NCBI RefSeq assembly: GCF_001424405.1
Contig: NZ_LMPS01000001.1
Location: 1,981,999 to 2,045,998 of the forward strand
Reading direction: 5' to 3'
Origin: Dyadobacter sp. Leaf189
Lineage (GTDB): Bacteria; Bacteroidota; Bacteroidia; Cytophagales; Spirosomataceae
DNA length: 64,000 bases
In this document: positions 27,601-35,118 of the stretch, piece by piece
Layout: every line of letters starts with the position of its first letter
Position numbering within the stretch: the stretch's first letter is position 1
Position numbers and translations under genes: made by a program
Notes under the pieces: generated by a model
Seen by the model: only the letters and a program-made list of their open reading frames with translations
The model's database searches: none
What the model was told of the DNA's origin: nothing

Positions 27601-27706
27601 TCCGGACCCTGAGGCTTCCTTCTCTTTTGAGGATACCCCGGGTAACTCCAGCATTAAATACCCGATCAGCCGCAAGCTGCTCTTCGGTGTCAATTTCACA
27701 TTGTAA
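24689..27706 (+). CDS. SusC/RagA-family TonB-dependent outer-membrane transporter (locus 2)
   Basis: A 1005-residue protein. The N terminus has a hydrophobic signal (IPVIAALSLYMG) followed by AEAANPG, then a carboxypeptidase-D regulatory-like domain (YTVTGKVTSAEGEALPGVSI) and the plug (ASSSPLYVVDGNIDGSYNPV, VTVLKDVAATGLYGSRAANG). The plug opening reads VVVVGYSAKKVRYLSSSVST rather than the usual GYGTQKKxxxTGA, so it belongs to a different subgroup from locus 1. The barrel ends in FGVNFTL. It should transport a ligand delivered by the SusD protein encoded 12 bp downstream. No degradative enzyme is linked, so the substrate could be a glycan, peptide or glycoconjugate. Confidence 0.94.
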   Translation: MKDRYKNLFRIPVIAALSLYMGQEPAEAANPGLRIGKLAATASKRAEYTVTGKVTSAEGEALPGVSIVEKGTTKGTTTDIDGAFSINLTNPGTTLTFSFIGYTTREVVVEGATNLDVVLESDAKGLDEVVVVGYSAKKVRYLSSSVSTISSQKLRDVTSNELPNLLQGKAPGVVVSTNSGDPTSPARVVIRGSGTISASSSPLYVVDGNIDGSYNPVDVENVTVLKDVAATGLYGSRAANGVIIVNTKMGKAGKTEINFNNTFGWSEATTGNFRLMDAQELYDFQSTFNPRDPSVLKNNTNWWNEAFRTAFVNNHNVSLSGGSDKTTFYVSGNYYKEQGTVIENDKTGYNFRTNLRSQLTNKLTAAVLFNAQYTRDNYQNSNTLYDAYTNLPFDPAYENGAPTDGRSYPNWLGRDRENFLHSIQYNFAKAKSLRTSLDVNLDYDLTDKITLSSYNRANFGNGSGATYYDRRTKQGGANGGELYNNNNNNYRLLTSNRIRYSEEFGKHNLTLLGVAEAETSFAEYNTVSGKGLPAGQDVLSVATDILVSPTSYNEQVAFRKFLGQADYNYDNRYFLVGSLVNEFSSLFGKNNSSANFFQLGASWVLSNENFLKNNKVLSFAKLRLSHGTVGNAAIPNFASLGLYTISQSASYAGVPGAQPFQKGNPDLTWEKIRASNLGFDISLFNRIDLTVDLYNKKSEDLLYQKPLTATTGYSYVWVNAGSVRNRGVEFSLTSNNLSGKELTWETNFNMALNRNKILELSGGAATFRPGNRLPLAAGHDMGEFNLPVWAGVNPENGDPQWEKIVTDANGNVTKELTNSYSSVQTAQSRQFTGKSTNPKFTGGLTNTLGYKGFTFSAFFNFVYGNWVYNESRAYFDNDGLYESYNQMILAKGWSRWEKPGDVATHPKPIVGGNKDSNQSSTRYLEDGSYIRLRNVRVGYNIPVDAIKRIGFARANIFVSADNLWTGTKFTGPDPEASFSFEDTPGNSSIKYPISRKLLFGVNFTL

Positions 27707-27718
27707 AATTCAGCAGAT

Positions 27719-29218
27719 ATGAAATTTATAAAATCAAAACTGGTACTGGCACTCGGATTGGTGTCGATGCTATCCTGCGAACAATATTTTGATCCTACCA
27801 CCAACATTGATGAAACAACTGCGCTGGCCAACGAGTCGGACGTGCAGACTGTGACGATTGGTACCTATGCATTTTTGAACAAATCAAACTATGTATACAG
27901 CGGCCACATTATGATGGAGTACCCGAGCGACGAAATCGCCCAGGGACAGATTTCCGGAAATGATTTTACCCGCGTGTACCGGTATACCCACATCAATACG
28001 TCGACGCACGCAACCAACTACTGGAGTCAGTGTTACAAGATCATCGCGGCTACCAACAAGGTAATCGGCTTTGTCTCAAATGACGCTTCTACCGAGCTGA
28101 AGCAGCTCAAAGGTGAAAACCTTTACCTGCGTGCGATGGCGCATTTCAATATGGTGCGGATGTTTGGACGACCTTATCCGCAGGAGAGTGGAAATAACCC
28201 GGGTATCCCCATTCTGCGCGACGGCCTGAGCGATGAGGAAGCTACCAAACTGCCGAGATCTTCGGTGAAGGAAGTATACGATTTCGTGATCAGCGATTTG
28301 CTTGCAGCGGCTGACCTGATGACGGTGAAGAAGTCGAATATTTACGCGTCAAAGGAAGTTGCTTACGCATTGCTGTCGAAGGTGTATCTGTTTAAAGGCG
28401 ACAATGCAAATGCTTTAAAATACGCGAACCTGGTGATTGACAGCGGCCGGTATTCATTGCTTTCTTCGTCCAATTACCCCAGCTATTTCAAGGTTGTTCC
28501 AGAAAATAACACGGAGACGATCTTCGCAGTGCGCCATACCAGCGTTCAGATCGCGGAGATCAGCAGTATGTATATCAGCTCCGACCGGTCGGGCGCTCCG
28601 CTTGCGCAGGGTGTGAGCGGCTGGGCAGAGTTGTATGCTTCTCAGAAATACATTGACTTCCTGGCGCAGCATCCCGAGGATCTTAGAAAATCGTTTATCA
28701 CCCCTTATGTATTGAACGGACAGCTGCAAACCAACAAAAAGCTGACTCCCGCCACGCCGATGTACTACATTAACAAGTACACTTTGCAGGACAATGTGAT
28801 CAATGCATCGTCGCCGGTATACCTGCGTCTGGCAGATATTTACCTGGTGCGCGCAGAGGCAAATGCGAAGCTGGGTAACACTGCTGCTGCACTAGCCGAT
28901 GTAAACCTGATCCGTACCCGCGCGGGGCTGTCGGGAACTTCATTGTATACCACTGCGAATGTGGCTTCTGCTGGTAAGACCATCCTGGACGTGGTTTTGG
29001 AAGAGCGTTTCCTGGAACTTGCATTTGAAGGTCACCGGATCTACGACCTGTTCCGCAACGGACGCCCGATGATACGTAACTATCCGGGTACCCACTCACA
29101 GAACAATACACCTACCACGGATGTAAGGCAGACCATCCAGCCGACAGATCCGAGGGTTGTGTTTTTCATTCCTCAGAACGAAATCGATCAGAACAAAAAC
29201 CTGATCCAAAACCCATAA
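27719..29218 (+). CDS. RagB/SusD-family nutrient-binding lipoprotein (locus 2)
   Basis: A 499-residue lipoprotein; MKFIKSKLVLALGLVSMLSC gives Cys20 as anchor, followed by EQYFDPTTNIDETTAL. Family marks are KGENLYLRAMAHFNMVRMFG, PRSSVKEVYDFVISDLLAA, VYLRLADIYLVRAEANAKL and ERFLELAFEGHRIYDLFRNG near the C terminus, ending in FFIPQNEID. It is the surface ligand-binding partner of the SusC protein immediately upstream. The operon closes with a strong terminator at 29248, showing that locus 2 consists only of the transporter pair. Confidence 0.94.
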   Translation: MKFIKSKLVLALGLVSMLSCEQYFDPTTNIDETTALANESDVQTVTIGTYAFLNKSNYVYSGHIMMEYPSDEIAQGQISGNDFTRVYRYTHINTSTHATNYWSQCYKIIAATNKVIGFVSNDASTELKQLKGENLYLRAMAHFNMVRMFGRPYPQESGNNPGIPILRDGLSDEEATKLPRSSVKEVYDFVISDLLAAADLMTVKKSNIYASKEVAYALLSKVYLFKGDNANALKYANLVIDSGRYSLLSSSNYPSYFKVVPENNTETIFAVRHTSVQIAEISSMYISSDRSGAPLAQGVSGWAELYASQKYIDFLAQHPEDLRKSFITPYVLNGQLQTNKKLTPATPMYYINKYTLQDNVINASSPVYLRLADIYLVRAEANAKLGNTAAALADVNLIRTRAGLSGTSLYTTANVASAGKTILDVVLEERFLELAFEGHRIYDLFRNGRPMIRNYPGTHSQNNTPTTDVRQTIQPTDPRVVFFIPQNEIDQNKNLIQNP

Positions 29219-29247
29219 CCCATTATATTCTGTTTAAGTAGTGTGGA

Positions 29248-29279
29248 CAGCAGGCAGGATTTCTGTCTGCTGTTTTTTT
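29248..29279 (+). terminator. Strong intrinsic terminator after SusC/D locus 2
   Basis: A 10-bp stem with one G-U pair (CAGCAGGCAG, loop GATTT, CTGTCTGCTG) is followed immediately by seven T. It lies 30 bp after the SusD stop. Confidence 0.85.
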
Positions 29280-29357
29280 GTGCAAAAATTTTTTTACAGA
29301 CTTGTCCAATTCTGAAAAGCCGGTTGTCATTGGTTTTTAAACATTCAAACTTTACAA

Positions 29358-29810
29358 ATGGAACCAAGACTTAATTTTCAGGAAAAAGGAAAAAATGCGG
29401 CGAAGGTGCTTTTTGGTATGGGCAGCTACTTGCATAAGTCGGCAATAGAATTGCCTTTGCGGGAACTGGTGGTGTTCCGCGTATCGCAGATCAACCAGTG
29501 CGCATACTGCCTGGATATGCATTACAAAGATGCGCGGGCCAAAGGCGAGACCGAACAGCGGCTCTACGGACTGAGCGCGTGGCGTGAAGCGCCTTACTAT
29601 ACTGAGCGCGAAAGAGCCGCATTCGCGTGGGCAGAGGCAGTTACCAGATGCGAAGTGCCCGATGCGCTTTATGCAGACGTGAAGCAGCAGTTCTCGGACG
29701 AGGAGCTCATCGACCTGACTATGGTGGTGACAAGCATCAACACCTGGAACCGCATTAATATTGCATTTCCGAGCACGCCCGGCAGTTACCAGGTCGGGCA
29801 GTTTGGTTGA
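29358..29810 (+). CDS. Carboxymuconolactone decarboxylase-family (AhpD-like) protein
   Basis: A 150-residue cytoplasmic helical protein with the AhpD-type active site CAYCLDMH: Cys48, Cys51 and His55, preceded by VSQINQ. Such proteins are peroxidase/disulfide reductases acting on organic or hydrogen peroxide, or simple CMD homologues. EAPYYTERERAAFAWAEAVT is the usual helix after the active site. It precedes a YCII protein and an ECF42-type sigma factor in the same direction (66 bp and 1 bp gaps downstream). CMD proteins are frequent partners of ECF sigma factors of the ECF41/ECF42 type, which supports a shared stress-response unit. Confidence 0.9.
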   Translation: MEPRLNFQEKGKNAAKVLFGMGSYLHKSAIELPLRELVVFRVSQINQCAYCLDMHYKDARAKGETEQRLYGLSAWREAPYYTERERAAFAWAEAVTRCEVPDALYADVKQQFSDEELIDLTMVVTSINTWNRINIAFPSTPGSYQVGQFG

Positions 29811-29876
29811 TAAATGCACTTAATTGCAGCTTTTTAAACATTCCAGATCATTCAAAATATTCAAATAGAAACCAAG

Positions 29877-30218
29877 ATGAACGAATTTCTGATCGCAATT
29901 CACCGTGACCTGAAAAGCAAGGACGCGAGTCCGTCACCAGAGCAAATGCAAGCCGCTATCAAACCGTTTCAGGATTGGATCGGCAGCATTGCCGCCCAGA
30001 ATAAGCTGGTAGCTCCTCCAAAGCGCTGGGACCTTGACGGGCGGGTAGTTACCAAAAACAGCACGGTTACAAACGGGCCTTACGCCGAGATCAAAGAATC
30101 GATCGGCGGTCTGTTCCTGATCCGTGCAGAGAATTATGAAGAAGCAGTAGAGATAGCCAAAGGCTGCCCGATCCTTGAATGGGGGGCGTCAGTGGAAGTC
30201 AGGATGGCGCTGGGGTAA
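29877..30218 (+). CDS. YCII-related (DGPF domain) protein
   Basis: A 113-residue protein with the dimeric alpha-beta barrel fold of the YCII family: MNEFLIAIHRDLKSKDASPS, WIGSIAAQNKLVAPPKRWDL, and VTNGPYAEIKESIGGLFLIR, the last containing the DGPF-like turn as NGPY. Members are catalytic or sensory partners of ECF42 sigma factors. It ends one base before the sigma factor ATG, so translation is coupled. Its role may be to bind the signal that sets sigma activity; this is inference from conserved pairing, not seen in the sequence. Confidence 0.9.
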   Translation: MNEFLIAIHRDLKSKDASPSPEQMQAAIKPFQDWIGSIAAQNKLVAPPKRWDLDGRVVTKNSTVTNGPYAEIKESIGGLFLIRAENYEEAVEIAKGCPILEWGASVEVRMALG

Positions 30219-30219
30219 T

Positions 30220-31440
30220 ATGCTGCTTCCAAACCTCTTCCGCACAGAGTACCGCAACATTGTTGGGGTACTCTGTTATTTGTTCGGGATTGAGCACGTA
30301 GAGATTGCGGAGGATATTGTGAGTGATACTTTTCTGGCGGCTACGGAGCACTGGAGTTTGCACGGCGTGCCCGATAACCCGACAGGCTGGCTTTATACCG
30401 TGGCTAAGAACAAGACCAGGAATTATCTCAAACGGAATGCATTGTTTGAGAAAAAGCTGGCACCCGAGATCAGGTATACCTCGGAAATTTCAGAAGAGAT
30501 CGAGATTGATCTGTCGGGAAAGAACATTTCCGATAGCCAGCTGGCTATGATCTTCGCGGTTTGTAACCCTGCAATTTCCACAGAATCGCAGGTATCGCTG
30601 GCGCTGAGCCTGCTGTGCGGTTTTGGTGTACAGGAAATCGCTGACGCTTTTTTAACGAACAAAACAGTAGTTTACAAAAGACTAAACCGCGCTAAAGAGA
30701 AGCTGAAAGAAGCCCGGATACGCATTGAGCAGCCTACTCTGTCGGAAATCAACAACCGCCTTGATCCCGTACTCACGACTTTGTATTTGCTTTTTTCGGA
30801 GGGTTACTATTCCGAAAGCCAGGACACGGTGCTCAGGAAAGACCTGTGCGCCGAGGCAATGCGGCTGGCCTCTCTGCTGCTTGGCAATGAGGCCACCAAC
30901 AAGCCGGCTGTTAATGCGCTGCTATCGATGATGTGTTTTCACGCGTCCCGTTTTGATGCCCGTGTCGGAGATAATGGTGAAATGGTGTTGTATGAAGATC
31001 AGGACGAGGCGCGCTGGGACCAGGAGCTGATCAGTCTGGGCAAGGATTTCCTGATCAAAGCGTCGACAGGCGAGGAAGTTTCCAGGTACCATCTGGAAGC
31101 CGGCATTGCATTCTGGCATACTCAAAAGGAAGATACCAGTGAGAAGTGGGAGCGTATCCTGCAACTTTATAACAACTTGCTGATCCTCGAATATTCGCCC
31201 GTTGCAGCATTAAACCGGACATTTGCGGTGTCGAAAGCAAGAGGCAAGGAGCAGGCAATTGCAGAGGCAGAAAAGCTTGGACTCACCGGCAGTCATTTCT
31301 ACTATTCGTTACTCGGCCACCTATATACTGGCCTGGATAATGAAAAAGCGCTGGCCCATTTTCAAAAAGCACTTGAAATGGCTGTTTCCACGTCGGATCA
31401 GCAAGTTATTGAAAAGAATATTGAAAAACTTTTTCTATAA
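30220..31440 (+). CDS. ECF42-type RNA polymerase sigma factor with C-terminal TPR-like domain
   Basis: A 406-residue sigma factor. The ATG at 30220 is preferred over 30175, as it starts at MLLPNLFRTEYRNIVGVLC, the usual sigma-2 start. Residues about 1-80 contain sigma region 2 (HVEIAEDIVSDTFLAATEHW, NPTGWLYTVAKNKTRNYLKR); residues about 115-165 contain region 4 with its helix-turn-helix (GFGVQEIADAFLTNKTVVYKR). Residues about 175-405 are the DUF6596/TPR-like extension (LYLLFSEGYYSES, LEYSPVAALNRTFAVSKARG) that replaces a separate anti-sigma factor in ECF42. No anti-sigma gene is adjacent, in line with this. The YCII gene upstream is its standard partner. Confidence 0.93.
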   Translation: MLLPNLFRTEYRNIVGVLCYLFGIEHVEIAEDIVSDTFLAATEHWSLHGVPDNPTGWLYTVAKNKTRNYLKRNALFEKKLAPEIRYTSEISEEIEIDLSGKNISDSQLAMIFAVCNPAISTESQVSLALSLLCGFGVQEIADAFLTNKTVVYKRLNRAKEKLKEARIRIEQPTLSEINNRLDPVLTTLYLLFSEGYYSESQDTVLRKDLCAEAMRLASLLLGNEATNKPAVNALLSMMCFHASRFDARVGDNGEMVLYEDQDEARWDQELISLGKDFLIKASTGEEVSRYHLEAGIAFWHTQKEDTSEKWERILQLYNNLLILEYSPVAALNRTFAVSKARGKEQAIAEAEKLGLTGSHFYYSLLGHLYTGLDNEKALAHFQKALEMAVSTSDQQVIEKNIEKLFL

Positions 31441-31441
31441 A

Positions 31442-31939
31442 ATGGTACGTCTGGAATCCGAACGTTTGAGTTACGAGAAATTTACACAGGAACATTTTGC
31501 CGATTATTTCCGACTGGTTTCGGAGCAGGATGTAATGCAATATATCACGGGTGCCGCGCTCAATGAAGAGCAGGCGAAAGCACGTTTTCAGGTCGCGCTG
31601 AATGCGGACCGTGGTCTGCATCACTTTGGTTTCCTGGCTGTTTTCGAGAAGGAAACGGGCACTTTCACCGGTCTGGCCAAAATTGTTCCTTTTGAAACAA
31701 ACCTTTGCGAAATAGGGTACGCGCTCTTTCCTGCATTCTGGGGAAAAGGGTATGCAACGGAAATTACGCGCACAATGGTCAGCTATGCAAAGCAGCTGGG
31801 CAATGTGCCGGAATTGATCGCGCTGGTGAGCCCTGAAAATCACTCTTCCGTGAAGGTACTTACCAAACAGGGTTTCGTATTCTTCCGGGAGATTGTTGAT
31901 GCCGGCGGTACCCGCCACGATTATATCCTTCGCATTTGA
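31442..31939 (+). CDS. GNAT-family N-acetyltransferase (RimJ/RimL-like)
   Basis: A 165-residue protein starting with ATG at 31442, one base after the sigma factor stop. The GNAT fold is seen in the N-terminal LESERLSYEKFTQEHFADYF, the beta-4/5 region EIGYALFPAFWGKGYATEIT with the acetyl-CoA pyrophosphate loop (WGKGYATE fits Q/RxxGxG/A), and ALVSPENHSSVKVLTKQGF near the end. This RimJ/RimL branch acetylates the alpha-amine of protein N termini or small amines. It is the last gene of the sigma-factor unit and is followed by a strong terminator. Confidence 0.9.
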   Translation: MVRLESERLSYEKFTQEHFADYFRLVSEQDVMQYITGAALNEEQAKARFQVALNADRGLHHFGFLAVFEKETGTFTGLAKIVPFETNLCEIGYALFPAFWGKGYATEITRTMVSYAKQLGNVPELIALVSPENHSSVKVLTKQGFVFFREIVDAGGTRHDYILRI

Positions 31940-32338
31940 AGTGAACGATAGCAAGGAGAAAAATGCCCCGGAAAGCTGATTTGCTGCTTCCGGGGCATTT
32001 TTTGATTTATAGCCAAACCACCTTTTGCTCTGAAAGCTTGGGTGAGTTTTTCAGGTGTTAATGTCCATAGGCTATGATCCTGATAGTCGAAAGTGAGAAC
32101 ACGAAATAAGTTTTCAAAAGCCGGAATTTGCTGAGATGGTAATCCAATCTGAGCTGTTGATCGTAAATGTTTGGATAAGTATGAAAGTAGCAATGTTAAG
32201 TTTGCCACCAGGCAGCACAAAAAGCAGGTTTATGCCTTACTTTACACACGCGCAAAACCAATGAAACGCGTATTTTAACGAGCTCCTTTTACAGAACTGT
32301 TCACACAGCCCGGCACGGATGTTGCGAAGTGGTTATTT
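31940..32338. other. 399-bp region without a convincing gene
   Basis: It holds a strong terminator at 31959-32003. A minus-strand open frame of 99 codons (32220 down to 31921) covers much of it; its product (opening MCCLVANLTLLLSYLSKHLR) matches nothing I recognise and its 3' part runs through the terminator hairpin, so it is more likely a decayed remnant or chance frame. The last 120 bp should contain the promoter of the LuxR-type gene; no exact TAnnTTTG box was found. Confidence 0.5.
31959..32003. terminator. Strong bidirectional intrinsic terminator
   Basis: AAAAATGCCCCGGAA and TTCCGGGGCATTTTT form a 15-bp perfect stem around a 14-base loop, ending in six T. It lies 20 bp after the acetyltransferase stop. 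Confidence 0.88.
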
Positions 32339-33010
32339 ATGATTGACAAAGTGAAGATTTTGATTTTAGAAGATCACCCTGTAACTGCCAGGGGATTGAA
32401 GTTTTTTTTAGAAAAGAGCTTAGGTACAGAACAACCCGCCACAGCAGAAATATGGTACCCCGAACAAAAGCCGGCAACGCGGCGAGAGCCTGCGGATGTA
32501 TTTATCCTTTCTGTCAATCCGCGATCTGCATTTCCGGGTATTTTCGAAAAGTTGCAGCGGGAATATTCGATTGATCCCAAACAACTTGTCATTTTCTGCG
32601 ACAGTTCCGAGTTTCGCACCGGTCTTGAATACCTGTACAAAGGGGCTGCGGGCTTTGTTTTCAAGGAAACGGACCTGCTGGAACTGGTACGATGCGTAGA
32701 AAGTGTTGCGAACGGGCAGCCGTATATCTGCCAGGAAGCAGTGCAGAAGATACTCTGGCACTTCATGCCGGGATCCGAAATAACCCTGAACCTGAAATCG
32801 GAAGAATTCCCGCTCACAGCCAAGGAATTCGAGATTGCGCGTGAACTGTCGCGCGGGCTCAGGGTGACCGAAATCGCACGCCGCTTCAACATTACGCCGG
32901 GGCGTGTAAGTATCTGTAAATCTTCCATTTTTCGCAAACTCAACATCAAAGACCGCCGTGAATTGTCGGCAAGGCTCTTTGAACTTTCGGCAAACCGCAA
33001 GGTTGTGTAG
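32339..33010 (+). CDS. LuxR/NarL-type regulator with degenerate receiver domain
   Basis: A 223-residue protein. Residues about 5-125 have the receiver fold: KILILEDHPVTARGLKFFLE keeps the acidic pair (Glu11, Asp12) and KGAAGFVFKETD keeps the Lys and the alpha-4/beta-5 face. At the phospho-acceptor position the sequence reads ADVFILSVNP, so Ser58 replaces the usual Asp. Residues about 155-218 are a LuxR helix-turn-helix (LTAKEFEIARELSRGLRVTE, RRFNITPGRVSICKSSIF). It thus cannot be phosphorylated in the standard way and may act constitutively or respond to a ligand or partner. No histidine kinase gene is adjacent. Target genes are unknown. Confidence 0.88.
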   Translation: MIDKVKILILEDHPVTARGLKFFLEKSLGTEQPATAEIWYPEQKPATRREPADVFILSVNPRSAFPGIFEKLQREYSIDPKQLVIFCDSSEFRTGLEYLYKGAAGFVFKETDLLELVRCVESVANGQPYICQEAVQKILWHFMPGSEITLNLKSEEFPLTAKEFEIARELSRGLRVTEIARRFNITPGRVSICKSSIFRKLNIKDRRELSARLFELSANRKVV

Positions 33011-33041
33011 GCTTGGTGCGCTTTACGTATGTGCCTGAAAG

Positions 33042-34316
33042 TTATTTAATGATTTGCATCCCCGGCTGGTAGGTATAAACAGAATAGGGGATCAAACGCG
33101 CGGCTACCCAACGGGCCACAAGGCAGGCGACGACAATCGGAAGAAACAGGACGTAGCTCTCTGAAATGGCGCAGGCGAGGAAAATGGCAGTAAATGGTGC
33201 ATGAATGCTGCCGCTGAGCACCGCCGCCATTCCTATCACAACAAAATTGACCGGGATCAATCCCAATCCGAAGTAATGGTTCAATGCATTACAGACCAGC
33301 AATCCAAGGAATGCACCTATGAACAGGCTTGGGGCAAAAACGCCACCATCGCCGCCTGCACCCAGTGTAACCGAAGTCGCAACCGGTTTGAGGAGCAGCA
33401 CGATCAGAAGCGGCAGCAGCAAAGCCAGCGAATGCTGAGGGGCCGCTGCAATCGCCTGTTTTATTCCGGAGTAACCTTCTCCGTAAAGACTGGGGAACAT
33501 GAAAATAAGGGCAGAAATCACCAGCGAACCCAGTACGATCCGAAGTATATCGTGCTCAATGGAAGCAAAAAGCTTTTTGGCCAGAAGCACGCATTTGGTC
33601 AGATAAGCTGCGCTGAATCCTGCGAGTACCGCCAGTAACAGCATATAAGGAATCGCTTTCAGCTGCCAGCCAGTGATTTTGAAGTCAAACAGAGGCTTGT
33701 AAAACCAAAAATGCGTGAGCAGCCAGGCGGTAAGTATCGCGGTCGCCACACTCAGGTGGTGCAGCTTGCTCCTTCGTTTGGTGAAGACTTCGTATGCAAA
33801 CAAAAAACCTGCAAATGGTGCATTGAAAAGGGCAGTCAACCCCGCTGCCAAGCCGGCGCAGATCAGGTCTGTCCGGTACTTTTTCAAAAACCTCGCTTTC
33901 CTTGAAGAGAGTGCGCCGATGGCTGCTGTGGAAACGACGGTAGAGACTTCAATCCCGGTAGAACCGCCGAAAATGACTGTGAGAAATCCATTGAAATAAT
34001 GGGAAGGGATCTTGTAAGAAGGCAGCATGTGCGCATCCTTGTTGATCGTGTCCATTACTTCTTTGATCCCCTTATTGGTTTTGTTGCGGAACAAAAACCG
34101 TCTCAGTATATAAATTGTCGCCAGACCTGCGAAAGGCAGGATCAGGATCAGCAATTTGTTGTGAACAATGCTTTCGAGGAAAAGCTCTTCGTAATGTTCT
34201 GTGATTACTTTCAGCGTGTCGGCTACGAGAGCGGAAAGCAGCCCGGTTACCGCTGCTGCGAGGATTACTGCCGATACGCGGCGGACTTTTTTGTTTTGAT
34301 ATGCACTTAGTTTCAT
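33042..34316 (-). CDS. CLC-family chloride channel/transporter
   Basis: A 424-residue polytopic membrane protein. The ATG at 34314-34316 is chosen; an in-frame TTG at 34361 would overlap the HPP gene by 34 bp. CLC signatures are FGGSTGIEVSTVVSTAAIG (the GREGP region) and GAGGDGGVFAPSLFIGAFLG (the GxFxP region), with GMAAVLSGSIHAPFTAI near the end. In the first motif Thr120 stands where the gating Glu (Glu148 of E. coli ClC-ec1) is expected. In known CLCs loss of this Glu uncouples proton exchange, so the protein may be an ungated anion channel (inference). It has no CBS domains. It follows the HPP gene by 11 bp, so the two are cotranscribed. Confidence 0.9.
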   Translation of the reverse strand: MKLSAYQNKKVRRVSAVILAAAVTGLLSALVADTLKVITEHYEELFLESIVHNKLLILILPFAGLATIYILRRFLFRNKTNKGIKEVMDTINKDAHMLPSYKIPSHYFNGFLTVIFGGSTGIEVSTVVSTAAIGALSSRKARFLKKYRTDLICAGLAAGLTALFNAPFAGFLFAYEVFTKRRSKLHHLSVATAILTAWLLTHFWFYKPLFDFKITGWQLKAIPYMLLLAVLAGFSAAYLTKCVLLAKKLFASIEHDILRIVLGSLVISALIFMFPSLYGEGYSGIKQAIAAAPQHSLALLLPLLIVLLLKPVATSVTLGAGGDGGVFAPSLFIGAFLGLLVCNALNHYFGLGLIPVNFVVIGMAAVLSGSIHAPFTAIFLACAISESYVLFLPIVVACLVARWVAARLIPYSVYTYQPGMQIIK

Positions 34317-34327
34317 AACAGTGGTGT

Positions 34328-34885
34328 TCACCGGTACCTCCGTTTCCAGATCTTGTACCAATGTTTGTTTTTGGGATAGTGGCGGTTTGGCGCCATATTA
34401 TTGACAAAAATCGCCACCAGCAAAAGGATCAGCACACCCGAAAGAACAGGGCTGAGCACATATTTATAGCCCAGTGACGTAATTTTTTCGGAGCCGATGT
34501 TGGCGATTAACGCAGTAGCTCCTCCGGGCGGGTGCAGCGTGCGGGTAATTTGCATAAACACAATCGAGACCGACACAGCAAATGCAGATGCAAGCCAGAT
34601 GTTCCCGGGGATGAGCTTGTGCACGGTAACCCCCACCAATGCGCAGATCAGGTGGCCGCCGATCACATTCCGCGGCTGTGCGAGCGGACTGTTGACAATA
34701 CCGTAGATCAAAACCGAGGATGCGCCGAAAGATCCGATGAGGAAAACGCTGTCGGAAGCGCTAAACATGTTATTGTTGAAAAAACCGATCAGCGCGATAC
34801 CGCTGAATGATCCCAGAAATGTCCAGAAATGGTCTTTGAAATCGACCAGCGTCTCCTTGTAAATCACGTAGCGCGCCATGCGCAT
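34328..34885 (-). CDS. HPP-family membrane protein
   Basis: A 185-residue protein with about four or five membrane helices and the family hallmark LHPPGGATALIANIGSEKI. SFGASSVLIYGIVNSPLAQP and RNVIGGHLICALVGV are the other conserved segments. The ATG at 34885 (or 34879) is favoured over a TTG at 34909. HPP proteins have been linked to nitrite transport into plastids and cyanobacteria; the substrate in Bacteroidota is not established. Pairing with an anion channel of the CLC family in one transcript suggests a shared anion-handling role (inference). C-terminal residues are strongly basic. Confidence 0.88.
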   Translation of the reverse strand: MRMARYVIYKETLVDFKDHFWTFLGSFSGIALIGFFNNNMFSASDSVFLIGSFGASSVLIYGIVNSPLAQPRNVIGGHLICALVGVTVHKLIPGNIWLASAFAVSVSIVFMQITRTLHPPGGATALIANIGSEKITSLGYKYVLSPVLSGVLILLLVAIFVNNMAPNRHYPKNKHWYKIWKRRYR

Positions 34886-35118
34886 GTGCTTTCTTAAATG
34901 CTTTCTCAATGTTTGTTCCTGATTGAACTACTAAATTATAATGTTAATGTGAACTATACGGTTCCCGGCTGCCAGGAAAATCTCCGCCGGGCTGCGGAGT
35001 TTGAGTAAGCGGCTTGCAATTTACGTTCACCGATTATCAGCCTCCATTCATCGATTAGCTGTCATTTCAGGTAAGCAACAGATCTATTTTCGACATACAC
35101 AAATAATTGCTGTGTGCG

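Noticed and set aside
31921..32220. 99-codon minus-strand frame as a real gene
   Set aside because: No family match, and its 3' third is the strong terminator hairpin of the neighbouring unit.
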